Assembly: GCA_948766235.1 (NCBI GenBank)
Contig: CAQCFX010000017.1
Coordinates: forward strand, 1-5,049
Reading direction: 5' to 3'
Source: an uncultured Oscillospiraceae bacterium
GTDB lineage: Bacteria > Bacillota > Clostridia > Oscillospirales > Oscillospiraceae
Length of the DNA stretch: 5,049 nt
The notes under the pieces were generated by a model that worked only from the letters and a program-made list of their open reading frames with translations, was not told the origin of the DNA and searched no databases. This document shows positions 1 to 5,049 of the stretch, piece after piece. Made by a program: the position numbers and the translations under genes. Position 1 is the stretch's first letter, and each line of letters opens with the position of its first letter.

Positions 1-97
1 TGCTGGTGGGGTCGGGGGTGTTGCTGGCGCAGCCGGCCAGCAGGCTCAGGCACATGGCCCCTGCCAGGACAAGAGACAACATCTTTTTCAGGTTCAT
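1..97 (-). CDS. Lipoprotein N-terminus, probable ABC-importer solute-binding protein (partial)
   Basis: Only the first 32 codons are inside the window; the gene runs off the left edge. The start is ATG at 97-95, preceded by AGGAG (complement of 106-110) with an 8-base spacer. The peptide begins M-N-L-K-K, then has a hydrophobic stretch from about residue 6 to 21 and the lipobox L-A-G-C with the lipidated cysteine at residue 23. A polar, Ser/Thr/Pro-rich linker (ASNTPDPTS) follows. This is a textbook type II signal peptide, so the product should be exported and anchored to the outer face of the membrane. Solute-binding proteins of sugar ABC importers in Firmicutes usually start this way and often lie beside YesM/YesN kinase-regulator genes, which is the case here. 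The binding domain itself is not visible, so the transport role is inference; another surface lipoprotein is possible. It is divergent from the sensor kinase gene and has its own candidate promoter at 147-175. Confidence 0.8.
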   Translation of the reverse strand, partial: MNLKKMLSLVLAGAMCLSLLAGCASNTPDPTS

Positions 98-146
98 TTT
101 TTCCACTCCTCATTGCATTTTGATATTCAACTGGATTTCCTTTTAT

Positions 147-175
147 ATTCTAACTGGTTATCTGCCCAGGGTAAA
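147..175 (-). promoter_or_regulatory. Candidate sigma-A promoter for the lipoprotein gene
   Basis: Read on the minus strand, TTTACC (complement of 170-175) is followed by a 17-base spacer and TAGAAT (complement of 147-152). The -10 box matches the consensus at five of six bases and the -35 box at four of six. Transcription would start near base 140, giving a leader of roughly 40 bases before the ATG at 97. Spacing and position fit a vegetative promoter; this is pattern matching only. Confidence 0.5.
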
Positions 176-180
176 AGGCC

Positions 181-197
181 AAAACTACACAAAACTA
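181..197. repeat. Short direct repeat AAAACTA, 10-bp period
   Basis: AAAACTA occurs at 181-187 and again at 191-197, exactly 10 bases apart, about one helical turn. It lies just upstream of the -35 box of the lipoprotein promoter (170-175). That is where an activator of that gene would be expected to bind. The motif is short and A-rich, so chance is possible. Confidence 0.35.
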
Positions 198-232
198 TTA
201 CGAATCTTTCCATTTCCCCCGCGCAGAGCCGA

Positions 233-263
233 AAAATTCTCGAAAGCAGTAAAATTCTACAAA
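233..263. repeat. Direct repeat AAAATTCTnnAAA, 18-bp period (candidate operator)
   Basis: AAAATTCT at 233-240 and 251-258 is identical, and both copies continue with two variable bases and AAA (to 245 and 263). The 18-base period is close to the tandem half-site spacing used by AraC-family proteins, which bind direct repeats about two helical turns apart. The second copy ends seven bases before the -35 box of the kinase promoter at 270. The block also lies upstream of the divergent lipoprotein promoter. A binding site for the AraC-type response regulator encoded at 2094-3356 is the simplest reading, but this is inferred from position and spacing. Confidence 0.4.
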
Positions 264-269
264 TGCGGA

Positions 270-298
270 TTGATGACCTCAAGGAAATGCTGTATACT
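270..298 (+). promoter_or_regulatory. Candidate sigma-A promoter for the kinase-regulator operon
   Basis: TTGATG at 270-275 is followed by exactly 17 bases and TATACT at 293-298. The match to TTGACA/TATAAT is good, with four of six bases in the -35 box and five of six in the -10 box. Transcription would start near 303-306. This excludes the upstream in-frame ATG at 113 as a start and leaves only a few bases before the ATG at 314, which supports the GTG start at 329. Confidence 0.6.
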
Positions 299-315
299 TT
301 AGACTATCACAGCAT

Positions 316-328
316 GGGGGTGGGCCGC
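316..328 (+). promoter_or_regulatory. Ribosome binding site that decides the kinase start
   Basis: GGGGGTG at 316-322 differs from the anti-Shine-Dalgarno complement GGAGGTG at one base. It leaves a normal spacer before GTG at 329. No comparable site precedes the ATG at 314. The G-run with an A-to-G change makes it weaker than the AGGAGG of the next gene. Confidence 0.5.
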
Positions 329-2083
329 GTGAAGAAGAAGCGCTATTGGGGCATTCGCACCAAAATTATTTTGTATACCGTGCTGTGCGTGGTGGCCGTA
401 GGGCTGGGCAGCAGCCTGTACCTCTACCAATATATGCAGAGAATCATCTCCGATAAGATAACCCAGATTGACGATCTGAACGCAGGGACGATTGCCGCCC
501 GGCTGAACGACAGCCTTTCACAGGTACACACCCTCCAAACCTACTGCGGCAACTCCGGCCGGGTAATTGACGCATTGAATCAGACCCCCGGCACGCCCAG
601 AGCGGCGGCCGCCGCCCTCAGCGCCCAGAACGCTATCAACGTCTATCTGCGCACCTCCCCCATCGACAGCTACATCAACCGCCTGGTGATTTTCAATGAG
701 GACGGCATCTATGTCAGCGCCATCACCGTTTACGACGGCGGCCTGCGGGACCCGTCCAACCTGCTCTGCTCGGAGCAGTTCCTGGCCTGGAAGCAGGAGG
801 GGCAGTCCGGCTTACAGCGGCTGTTCCCTTCTTTGAATCCCCACAGGGCCGACTGTTTTGCGCTGTTCTCCCCAGTGTACGGCTATGCCTCCAACCAGCT
901 GGGCTATATCTATATTGAGCTGAACTGCGACGTTATCACCGACGTGCTGGCCCCCTACAATGATTTAAACCTCTTTTTTGTCCAAACGGCGGCAGGAGAC
1001 CGGCTTACCACCGCCAGGGCCGCCCCGCTGGTGGTGGCGCTGTCCCCCCAGGCCGCGCAGGGAGACGAATTTGAGTACGCCGGGGTGACATACTCCCTGC
1101 AAAACCACGCCCTGCCCACCGGGGGCCTGGTGCTGTCCAGCTGCGTCAACCAGACCCAGCTCCAGGCCGACAACCACGATATCTTGTTCTCTGCGGTGAC
1201 CGTGATTTTGATGATTGTGCTCATCGCGATTTTTGTGCTCATCCTGCTTACCTACTATGTGACCACCCCGGTCCGCCGCATCATCGAAAAAATCAACCGA
1301 ATCTCCCTCAATGACTATTCCTTCGACCCGGAGCTGGAAAAGCCCCGCAGCGAGATGGGCGAGATTGGCGCACGGCTTAACGAGCTGGGGCTGGGCTTTC
1401 AGCAGCTTTTGTCCGAAACCATTGCGCTGCACGATGAGCGGGCCAAAATCGAGATGGACCTGCTTCAATCCCAGGTAAACCCCCACTTCCTTTACAACAC
1501 CCTGAACTCCGTGCAGTGGATGGCGGTGGTGCACAAAAACATCGGCATCGAGAAGATGGTGAAAAGTTTGGTGAACCTGCTGCGAAACATCAGCAAGGGG
1601 GTGTCGGACAAAATCACCCTTGCTGAGGAGCTGGCCCTGCTGGAGGACTATGTCAGCATCCAGTCCATCCGCTACATGGGCGCCTTTGAGTACCGCTGCC
1701 AGGTGCCGGAGCAGCTGCGGCGGTACGAAATCATCAAATTCACCCTTCAGCCGCTGGTGGAAAATGCCATCTTCCATGGCGTGGCCCCTAAAGGCTCCTT
1801 TGGCGTCATCACCGTGGACGCCTTTGAGGAGGCGGATTTCCTGGTGCTTACGATTACCGACGACGGTGTGGGCATGACGGCGCAGCAGGCCGCCGCCGCG
1901 CTCCAATCCCGGGACGGGGCGGACAAGTCCTCCATGACGGGCATCGGCCTGGGCAATGTGAACCGGCGGCTGAAGCTGGCCTACGGCAAGGGAGCCGGGC
2001 TGACCATCGACAGCGCGCCGGGCGAGTACACAAAGGTATCTGTGAGAATCGGCAAGGAAATCAACGCTCCCGGCGAAAGATAG
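329..2083 (+). CDS. Sensor histidine kinase, YesM/LytS type (His_kinase PF06580)
   Basis: Membrane kinase of 584 residues that should autophosphorylate on histidine and pass the phosphate to the regulator encoded next. Visible parts in order: a basic N-terminus (KKKRYWGIRTK); TM helix 1 at about residues 13-33; an extracytoplasmic region to about 284, sized like the Cache-type sensors of YesM proteins; TM helix 2 at about 285-311; a HAMP-like linker from TTPVRR to about 365; then the phosphoacceptor motif QVNPHFLYNTLN with His386. The ATPase domain follows, with N-box PLVENAIFHG (475-484), G1 DDGVGM (511-516) and G2 GIGLGN (538-543), so all catalytic motifs are intact. The frame is open back to an ATG at 113, but that lies upstream of the promoter. 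ATG at 314 lacks a ribosome site, so GTG 329 is preferred; 314 remains an alternative. The ligand cannot be read from the sequence; the divergent lipoprotein suggests a transported solute such as a sugar. Confidence 0.9.
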   Translation: MKKKRYWGIRTKIILYTVLCVVAVGLGSSLYLYQYMQRIISDKITQIDDLNAGTIAARLNDSLSQVHTLQTYCGNSGRVIDALNQTPGTPRAAAAALSAQNAINVYLRTSPIDSYINRLVIFNEDGIYVSAITVYDGGLRDPSNLLCSEQFLAWKQEGQSGLQRLFPSLNPHRADCFALFSPVYGYASNQLGYIYIELNCDVITDVLAPYNDLNLFFVQTAAGDRLTTARAAPLVVALSPQAAQGDEFEYAGVTYSLQNHALPTGGLVLSSCVNQTQLQADNHDILFSAVTVILMIVLIAIFVLILLTYYVTTPVRRIIEKINRISLNDYSFDPELEKPRSEMGEIGARLNELGLGFQQLLSETIALHDERAKIEMDLLQSQVNPHFLYNTLNSVQWMAVVHKNIGIEKMVKSLVNLLRNISKGVSDKITLAEELALLEDYVSIQSIRYMGAFEYRCQVPEQLRRYEIIKFTLQPLVENAIFHGVAPKGSFGVITVDAFEEADFLVLTITDDGVGMTAQQAAAALQSRDGADKSSMTGIGLGNVNRRLKLAYGKGAGLTIDSAPGEYTKVSVRIGKEINAPGER

Positions 2084-2093
2084 GAGGCAGCTT

Positions 2094-3356
2094 ATGTACC
2101 GCGTCTTACTGGCTGACGACGAGCCCATCATCCTGTCCGGCTTACAGTCCATGCTCAGCTGGGAGCGGCTGGGCTGCACCATATGCGGCGCCGCGCGCAA
2201 CGGACAGCAGGCGCTGGAGCTGGCGGAAGCCCGCCGCCCGGATATTGTCATCTGCGACATCAATATGCCCCTGCTCACCGGGCTGGAGCTGCTGGAAACC
2301 TGCGCCCAGCGGTACCCGGAAATGGTGTTTGTCATGCTCACCAACCACCAGGACTTCCACATGGCCCAGCAGTCCCTTCGCAACCGCGCGGTGGACTACC
2401 TGCTGAAAATCGACCTGGACGAGGAAAAGCTGGCCCATTCCCTCCGGCGTGCCATAGACGAGCGTGAAAAACGCCGCAGGCTCCGCGCCGGCTCCCCCGC
2501 TTCCGGCCAGGACAGCACCCCGGCGGAGGCTGCCGCCCGCCACGCCGCCGCCCTGCTCTCCCCCGAGGGCGGATATGAGGCGGAGCGGGCCATCGCCGCC
2601 CTGGAGGGCCTGGGCGCGGGCCGCCGCTGCGCCGCCGTCCTGCTGATCATGGACCCCTCCGCCATCCCGAACATCGCCTCCTTCACCCAGGAGGAGCGCC
2701 AGCGCCTGTTCAGCTTCCATCGGAACCTGGCCCTGGACGCGGCGCAGAAGGTGTTCCAGGGCCTTGGCTTCGCCCCGCTGCCCCCGGGACCAGGGAGCGC
2801 CACAACAGTGTTTTTCCTCTGGGGAGTGGAGGACGCCAAGCCCATCGCCCAGTTCCAGACCCGGCTGTCCGCCGCCTTCCGGGACATCTCCCAGATGCGC
2901 CTGAGCATGCTGTCCACCGGAGTGCTGTCCGGGCAGGGGCTGATGGATTTGCGCCCCCAGGTGGAGCTGCTCCGGCGGGAATACGCCCTCTCTCCCCGGC
3001 CCTTCCTGAGCTGGTCCCAGTCCATGGGCAAAGCGGATTACGTGGCCGCCGCCAAGCAGTATGTGGACTCCCACATTCTGGAGCGGGTTTCGGTGCAAGA
3101 CGTGGCCGCCGCCATCGGCATCTCCCCCAACTACCTGTCCAGCCTGTTTAAGCGCCAGCTGGGGCAGAACTTTATGGACTACGTCAACGCCACCAAGGTA
3201 AAATACGCCTGCACCCTGCTCCAGGACGGAAAGCATATGGTATACGAGGTGTCCCATATGCTGGGCTACGACAACGCCTACTATTTTACCAAGGTGTTCA
3301 AGCGGTACATGAAGCTGACCCCCACAGAATACCAAGCGGCCTTCGCCCGGGAATAG
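2094..3356 (+). CDS. Response regulator, YesN type (receiver + AraC DNA-binding domain)
   Basis: Protein of 420 residues, starting 10 bases after the kinase stop. AGGAGG at 2082-2087 overlaps that stop and is 6 bases before ATG, so the two genes are almost certainly one operon and cognate partners. The receiver domain (about 1-120) has the acidic pair Asp8-Asp9, phosphoacceptor Asp55 in DIVICDINMP, Thr83 and Lys105. Residues about 125-310 are Ala/Arg/Gly-rich and poorly recognisable, which is usual for the middle of YesN-type proteins. The C-terminal AraC domain (about 313-420) has both helix-turn-helix units: one around VSVQDVAAAIGISPNYLSSLF (332-352), the other around YEVSHMLGYDNAYYF (384-398), followed by the family signature KVFKRYMKLTPTEYQ. 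It should act in the cytoplasm as a phosphorylation-controlled transcription factor, probably activating the divergent lipoprotein/ABC genes. One small oddity is that the usual Lys-Pro of the receiver is Lys-Ile here (DYLLKID). Confidence 0.93.
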   Translation: MYRVLLADDEPIILSGLQSMLSWERLGCTICGAARNGQQALELAEARRPDIVICDINMPLLTGLELLETCAQRYPEMVFVMLTNHQDFHMAQQSLRNRAVDYLLKIDLDEEKLAHSLRRAIDEREKRRRLRAGSPASGQDSTPAEAAARHAAALLSPEGGYEAERAIAALEGLGAGRRCAAVLLIMDPSAIPNIASFTQEERQRLFSFHRNLALDAAQKVFQGLGFAPLPPGPGSATTVFFLWGVEDAKPIAQFQTRLSAAFRDISQMRLSMLSTGVLSGQGLMDLRPQVELLRREYALSPRPFLSWSQSMGKADYVAAAKQYVDSHILERVSVQDVAAAIGISPNYLSSLFKRQLGQNFMDYVNATKVKYACTLLQDGKHMVYEVSHMLGYDNAYYFTKVFKRYMKLTPTEYQAAFARE

Positions 3357-3376
3357 CGGGTGCGTGTCCCGCCCGG
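3347..3376 (+). other. GC-rich hairpin overlapping the regulator stop codon
   Basis: GCGGG at 3356-3360 pairs with CCCGC at 3368-3372 around a 7-base loop. CCGG at 3347-3350 can pair with CCGG at 3373-3376 across a 5-base bulge on the left arm. No T-run follows, so it is not a standard terminator by itself. It could stabilise the 3' end of the message or be a chance product of high GC. Confidence 0.25.
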
Positions 3377-3445
3377 AATGGGATTGAGGTGCGCGGGAAT
3401 CAAACAGGCATATTCAAACCCCGCCGGCCCTTTGCGTGTTATAAT

Positions 3446-3479
3446 AAGAGCCCTGATACCGCATGGTATCAGGGCTCTT
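3446..3479. terminator. Perfect 15-bp inverted repeat, probable (bidirectional) terminator
   Basis: AAGAGCCCTGATACC at 3446-3460 is matched perfectly by its reverse complement at 3465-3479, with the 4-base loop GCAT. It lies 90 bases after the regulator stop, where the operon should end. On the plus strand the stem ends in CTCTT and then runs into GCCGCC, so the U-tract is poor. On the minus strand the stem is followed by ATTATAA, which is more terminator-like. A terminator for the kinase-regulator operon is the best reading. TATAAT at 3440-3445, with TG one base before it, abuts the left arm and also looks like an extended -10 box. Confidence 0.6.
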
Positions 3480-3679
3480 GCCGCCTTTCAGCGCCTATGG
3501 CTTACCAAATGCCCCTTCACTTCACCAGGCTCGAAACGGACGCCCACACGTCGCCGCCATAGGAGGCCGCAGCGCACCAGCAGCCAGCACAGGCATTCTT
3601 TTATACGCACCCCTTGCCGAAAATGGCCCTGGCGCTGTTTTCAGCGTCAATCATTCATTGTGTATGTTACAACGCAGGC
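3480..3679. other. Gene-free stretch between the two plus-strand transcription units
   Basis: Together with 3357-3445 this makes about 400 bases without a convincing gene. Open frames cross it on both strands, but none has a start with a ribosome site or a recognisable protein pattern. The only structure noted is a small hairpin, GGCGCTG TTTT CAGCGTC, at 3631-3648, with one G-T pair and no following T-run. The right end leads into the promoter of the XRE gene. Confidence 0.4.
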
Positions 3680-3712
3680 TTGTTGGACGGCGCTGTTCCA
3701 GTATGCTACACT
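3680..3712 (+). promoter_or_regulatory. Candidate promoter of the XRE regulator gene
   Basis: Two overlapping readings are possible: TTGTTG (3680-3685), 16 bases, TATGCT (3702-3707); or TTGGAC (3683-3688), 18 bases, TACACT (3707-3712). Either places the transcript start about 40 bases before the ATG at 3758. The spacer contains GGCGCTGTT, also present at 3631-3639. XRE proteins often bind their own promoter, so an operator here is plausible but unproven. Confidence 0.45.
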
Positions 3713-3757
3713 ATAGCCATAGGGCAGCCCTTAACAACCAGTATGGAGGAACCTTTT

Positions 3758-4723
3758 ATGAAGTTGACAATCGGAGAAAAGATCGCCCTGCTCAGAAAGG
3801 AAAAGAACATCACACAGACGGAACTGGCGCAGTACCTCTTTCTGACCCCACAGACCGTATCCCGGTGGGAGGTGGGCAGCGGCGCCCCAGATATCACGCT
3901 GCTGCCGAAAATCGCCACATTTTTTGGCATAAGCATTGATGAGCTGTTTGGGCTGACTTCCCTGGAACGCATCCAGGATATGGCCGCAAAATACTCCGTA
4001 TTGCGGGATGACCGCTCGTTTCAGGAGGCGATGGAATGCATCGATTCACAGCTCCAGACGATTGACGCTGTCCTGAAAAACGGCACAGGAGATCCCGCCG
4101 AGTTGGAGCGGGACCGAGATCAGCTGGAAGCGGAAAAAACGCATCTGTGGATTCAGCAGGGCCGGGAGGCATTTCAGCGGGCGTTTGCCATTGCGGACCG
4201 CTTCGTGCAGAAAACGCAGGGCAGCCCGGATCATCCGTGGTATCGGCGCATGAGATTACAGCGGGACCAGCTGTGCGGCAGCATCGGCAGGAGCCGCGAA
4301 GCCCTGACGCAGCGCAAAAAGGATTTGACAGAGCATCCGAGCGAATTCTCTTTGCTGCGCTATCTTTCCATGCTGTCCGATCGGCAGGACTATGAGGCGG
4401 TCCTGTCCACCGGGGAGGCAGACGGCCCGGTCCGGGAAATTGTATTCCCACCCTCCCAGAAAAATCTGTCTATTTGGTATCAGCTCATTCACGCGGCCGC
4501 CGAAATGGGCGACACGGACTTTATCGAGCAGCACCTGCCGCCGGTTCTGGAGATGTGCGGCAAGGAGGATGAGCTTGATTTCCTGATGTGTCTGCTGAAC
4601 GTATCCAAGGGAGAAAAGCTGGAGGAGATTAAACGGCGGATACGTTCTTTGCTGCCGGAAGTATCCCTCAACCAGTATTTTGAGGAAAAGGTGAGGGAAA
4701 GACTGGAGGAGCGGCCAAAATAA
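3758..4723 (+). CDS. XRE-family transcriptional regulator with long helical C-terminal region
   Basis: Protein of 321 residues. ATG at 3758 has GGAGGA at 3745-3750 with a 7-base spacer. An in-frame ATG at 3743 overlaps that site and is rejected, as is the frame's extension further upstream through the promoter. Residues about 4-64 are a Cro/CI-type helix-turn-helix: IGEKIALLRKEKNITQTELA, then the recognition helix region TPQTVSRWEVG, then PDITLLPKIATFFGISIDELFG, a very typical ending. The remaining 255 or so residues are mostly predicted-helical and charged. They include a likely coiled coil around ELERDRDQLEAEKTHL (about 116-131) and repeated helix pairs that could be degenerate TPR-like units. 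No enzyme motif or membrane segment is seen. It is likely a cytoplasmic DNA-binding regulator whose C-terminus oligomerises or senses a partner. It appears monocistronic, with no visible target next to it and no obvious terminator after it. The DNA-binding call is firm; the C-terminal role is unknown. Confidence 0.88.
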   Translation: MKLTIGEKIALLRKEKNITQTELAQYLFLTPQTVSRWEVGSGAPDITLLPKIATFFGISIDELFGLTSLERIQDMAAKYSVLRDDRSFQEAMECIDSQLQTIDAVLKNGTGDPAELERDRDQLEAEKTHLWIQQGREAFQRAFAIADRFVQKTQGSPDHPWYRRMRLQRDQLCGSIGRSREALTQRKKDLTEHPSEFSLLRYLSMLSDRQDYEAVLSTGEADGPVREIVFPPSQKNLSIWYQLIHAAAEMGDTDFIEQHLPPVLEMCGKEDELDFLMCLLNVSKGEKLEEIKRRIRSLLPEVSLNQYFEEKVRERLEERPK

Positions 4724-4724
4724 A

Positions 4725-4880
4725 TCAGCATATCTCCTGGAATGCGAGACGCTCCCTGCCCCACTGCTCCAACAGCCGGTTGACCGGATTCATCAGCGGC
4801 ACGCCGATGTAAACGGCGTATTCCCTGGGGACTTCCAGCTCCCGGGCTTTTCGAAGCACAGCAGCATGGGGCCGCGCCCT
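4725..4880 (-). pseudogene. C-terminal remnant of an unrecognised protein
   Basis: On the minus strand a frame ending in TGA at 4727-4725 reads ARELEVPREYAVYIGVP, then LMNPVNRLLEQWGRERLAF and QEIC. This has protein-like composition, a strand-then-helix pattern and GC-rich third positions, unlike random antisense sequence. No good start is visible: the in-frame GTG at 4859 would give 44 residues but lacks a properly spaced ribosome site, and the only ATG (4793) is deep inside. The frame continues upstream into the end of the ZIP gene without a natural beginning. The simplest explanation is the 3' tail of a gene whose front was lost by deletion, next to the convergent XRE gene, whose stop is only one base away. 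I do not recognise the family. A very short intact gene is the alternative. The right-hand boundary is approximate. Confidence 0.4.
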
Positions 4881-4882
4881 CG

Positions 4883-5049
4883 TTACCCCAGGGCCACGTC
4901 CAGGGCCAGCATCACCGTAAAACCCAGGGCAAAGAAAACTGTCCCCAGGTTGGAATGCCTGCCCTCAGACATTTCCGGAATCAATTCCTCCACCACCACA
5001 TAAATCATGGCCCCCGCGGCAGCGCTCAAAAGATATGGCAGGGCGGGAA
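4883..5049 (-). CDS. ZIP-family metal transporter, C-terminal end (partial)
   Basis: The last 54 codons and the TAA stop (4885-4883) are in the window; the gene enters from the right edge. The peptide reads LLSAAAGAMIYVVVEELIPE, then MSEGRHSNLGTVFFALGF, then TVMLALDVALG-stop. The helix ending in VEELIPE is the fifth-helix metal-site motif of bacterial ZIP/GufA-type transporters, and the HSNLGT loop plus a final hydrophobic helix ending in DVALG is how these proteins usually finish. ZIP proteins are inner-membrane carriers that move divalent metals such as zinc, iron or manganese into the cytoplasm. The metal cannot be told from this fragment. The remnant at 4725-4880 is on the same strand immediately downstream. 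No terminator is obvious after the stop. Confidence 0.82.
   Translation of the reverse strand, partial: PALPYLLSAAAGAMIYVVVEELIPEMSEGRHSNLGTVFFALGFTVMLALDVALG

Noticed and set aside
6..302. Plus-strand open frame of 98 codons across the lipoprotein start and the control region
   Set aside because: It is antisense to a clear signal peptide and crosses both promoters; no ribosome site and no protein-like pattern.
965..2383. Long minus-strand open frame (472 codons) antisense to the kinase
   Set aside because: It lies opposite a gene with intact kinase motifs, has no family pattern, and is the expected result of GC-rich third positions in the real gene.
2142..3335. Long minus-strand open frame (397 codons) antisense to the regulator
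   Set aside because: Composition is Gly/Gln/His/Val-rich and repetitive in the way antisense frames are; the plus strand has clear receiver and AraC domains.
3440..3445. TATAAT as a true promoter
   Set aside because: The -10 box is perfect and extended, but no -35 box is found at 16-18 bases, and the transcript would start inside the inverted repeat with no gene closely following. It was kept only as a remark.
3522..3596. Minus-strand short frame of 24 codons starting MPVLAAGALRPPM
   Set aside because: Only a weak purine run precedes the ATG, and the peptide has no recognisable pattern. An overlapping frame ending at 3517 looks equally coding-like, so neither is supported.
3360..3939. Two plus-strand open frames (118 and 158 codons) through the gap between the regulator and XRE genes
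   Set aside because: Neither has a ribosome site; both cross the inverted repeat or the XRE promoter, and one runs out of frame into the XRE gene.

Overview
The window looks like part of a chromosome from a GC-rich, low-GC-phylum anaerobe, most likely a gut Clostridium relative of the Oscillospiraceae/Ruminococcaceae type. This is inferred from three things: strong AGGAGG-type ribosome sites, a YesM/YesN-style sensor-regulator pair next to a lipoprotein gene, and GC-rich third codon positions. It is not proven by any marker gene. No rRNA, tRNA, CRISPR array, transposase or phage gene was seen.

Layout. Bases 1-97 (minus strand) hold the first 32 codons of an exported lipoprotein with a clear lipobox, probably the solute-binding protein of an ABC importer. 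Bases 98-328 are a divergent control region. It has a recognisable promoter on each strand and two sets of short direct repeats between them. Bases 329-2083 (plus) encode a membrane sensor histidine kinase of the YesM/LytS (His_kinase PF06580) type. Ten bases later, 2094-3356 encodes its partner, a YesN-type response regulator with an N-terminal receiver and a C-terminal AraC DNA-binding domain. Bases 3357-3757 contain no convincing gene, but do contain a perfect 15-bp inverted repeat (probable terminator) and a promoter. Bases 3758-4723 (plus) encode an XRE-family regulator with a long helical C-terminal region. Bases 4725 to about 4880 (minus) read as the C-terminal end of an unrecognised protein without a good start, likely a gene remnant. 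Bases 4883-5049 (minus) are the C-terminal end of a ZIP-family metal transporter.

How the parts work together. The kinase and regulator form one operon transcribed divergently from the lipoprotein gene. In related bacteria this arrangement senses an extracellular ligand, often a sugar or oligosaccharide, and switches on the neighbouring ABC uptake genes. The repeats between the two promoters are candidate binding sites for the regulator. The XRE regulator stands alone with its own promoter; its target is unknown. The ZIP transporter appears to be an unrelated neighbour.

Overall this is a fairly ordinary regulatory and transport neighbourhood. I found no evidence of a previously undescribed system. 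The points most worth checking are the operator-like repeats, the orphan C-terminal remnant and the large uncharacterised region of the XRE protein.
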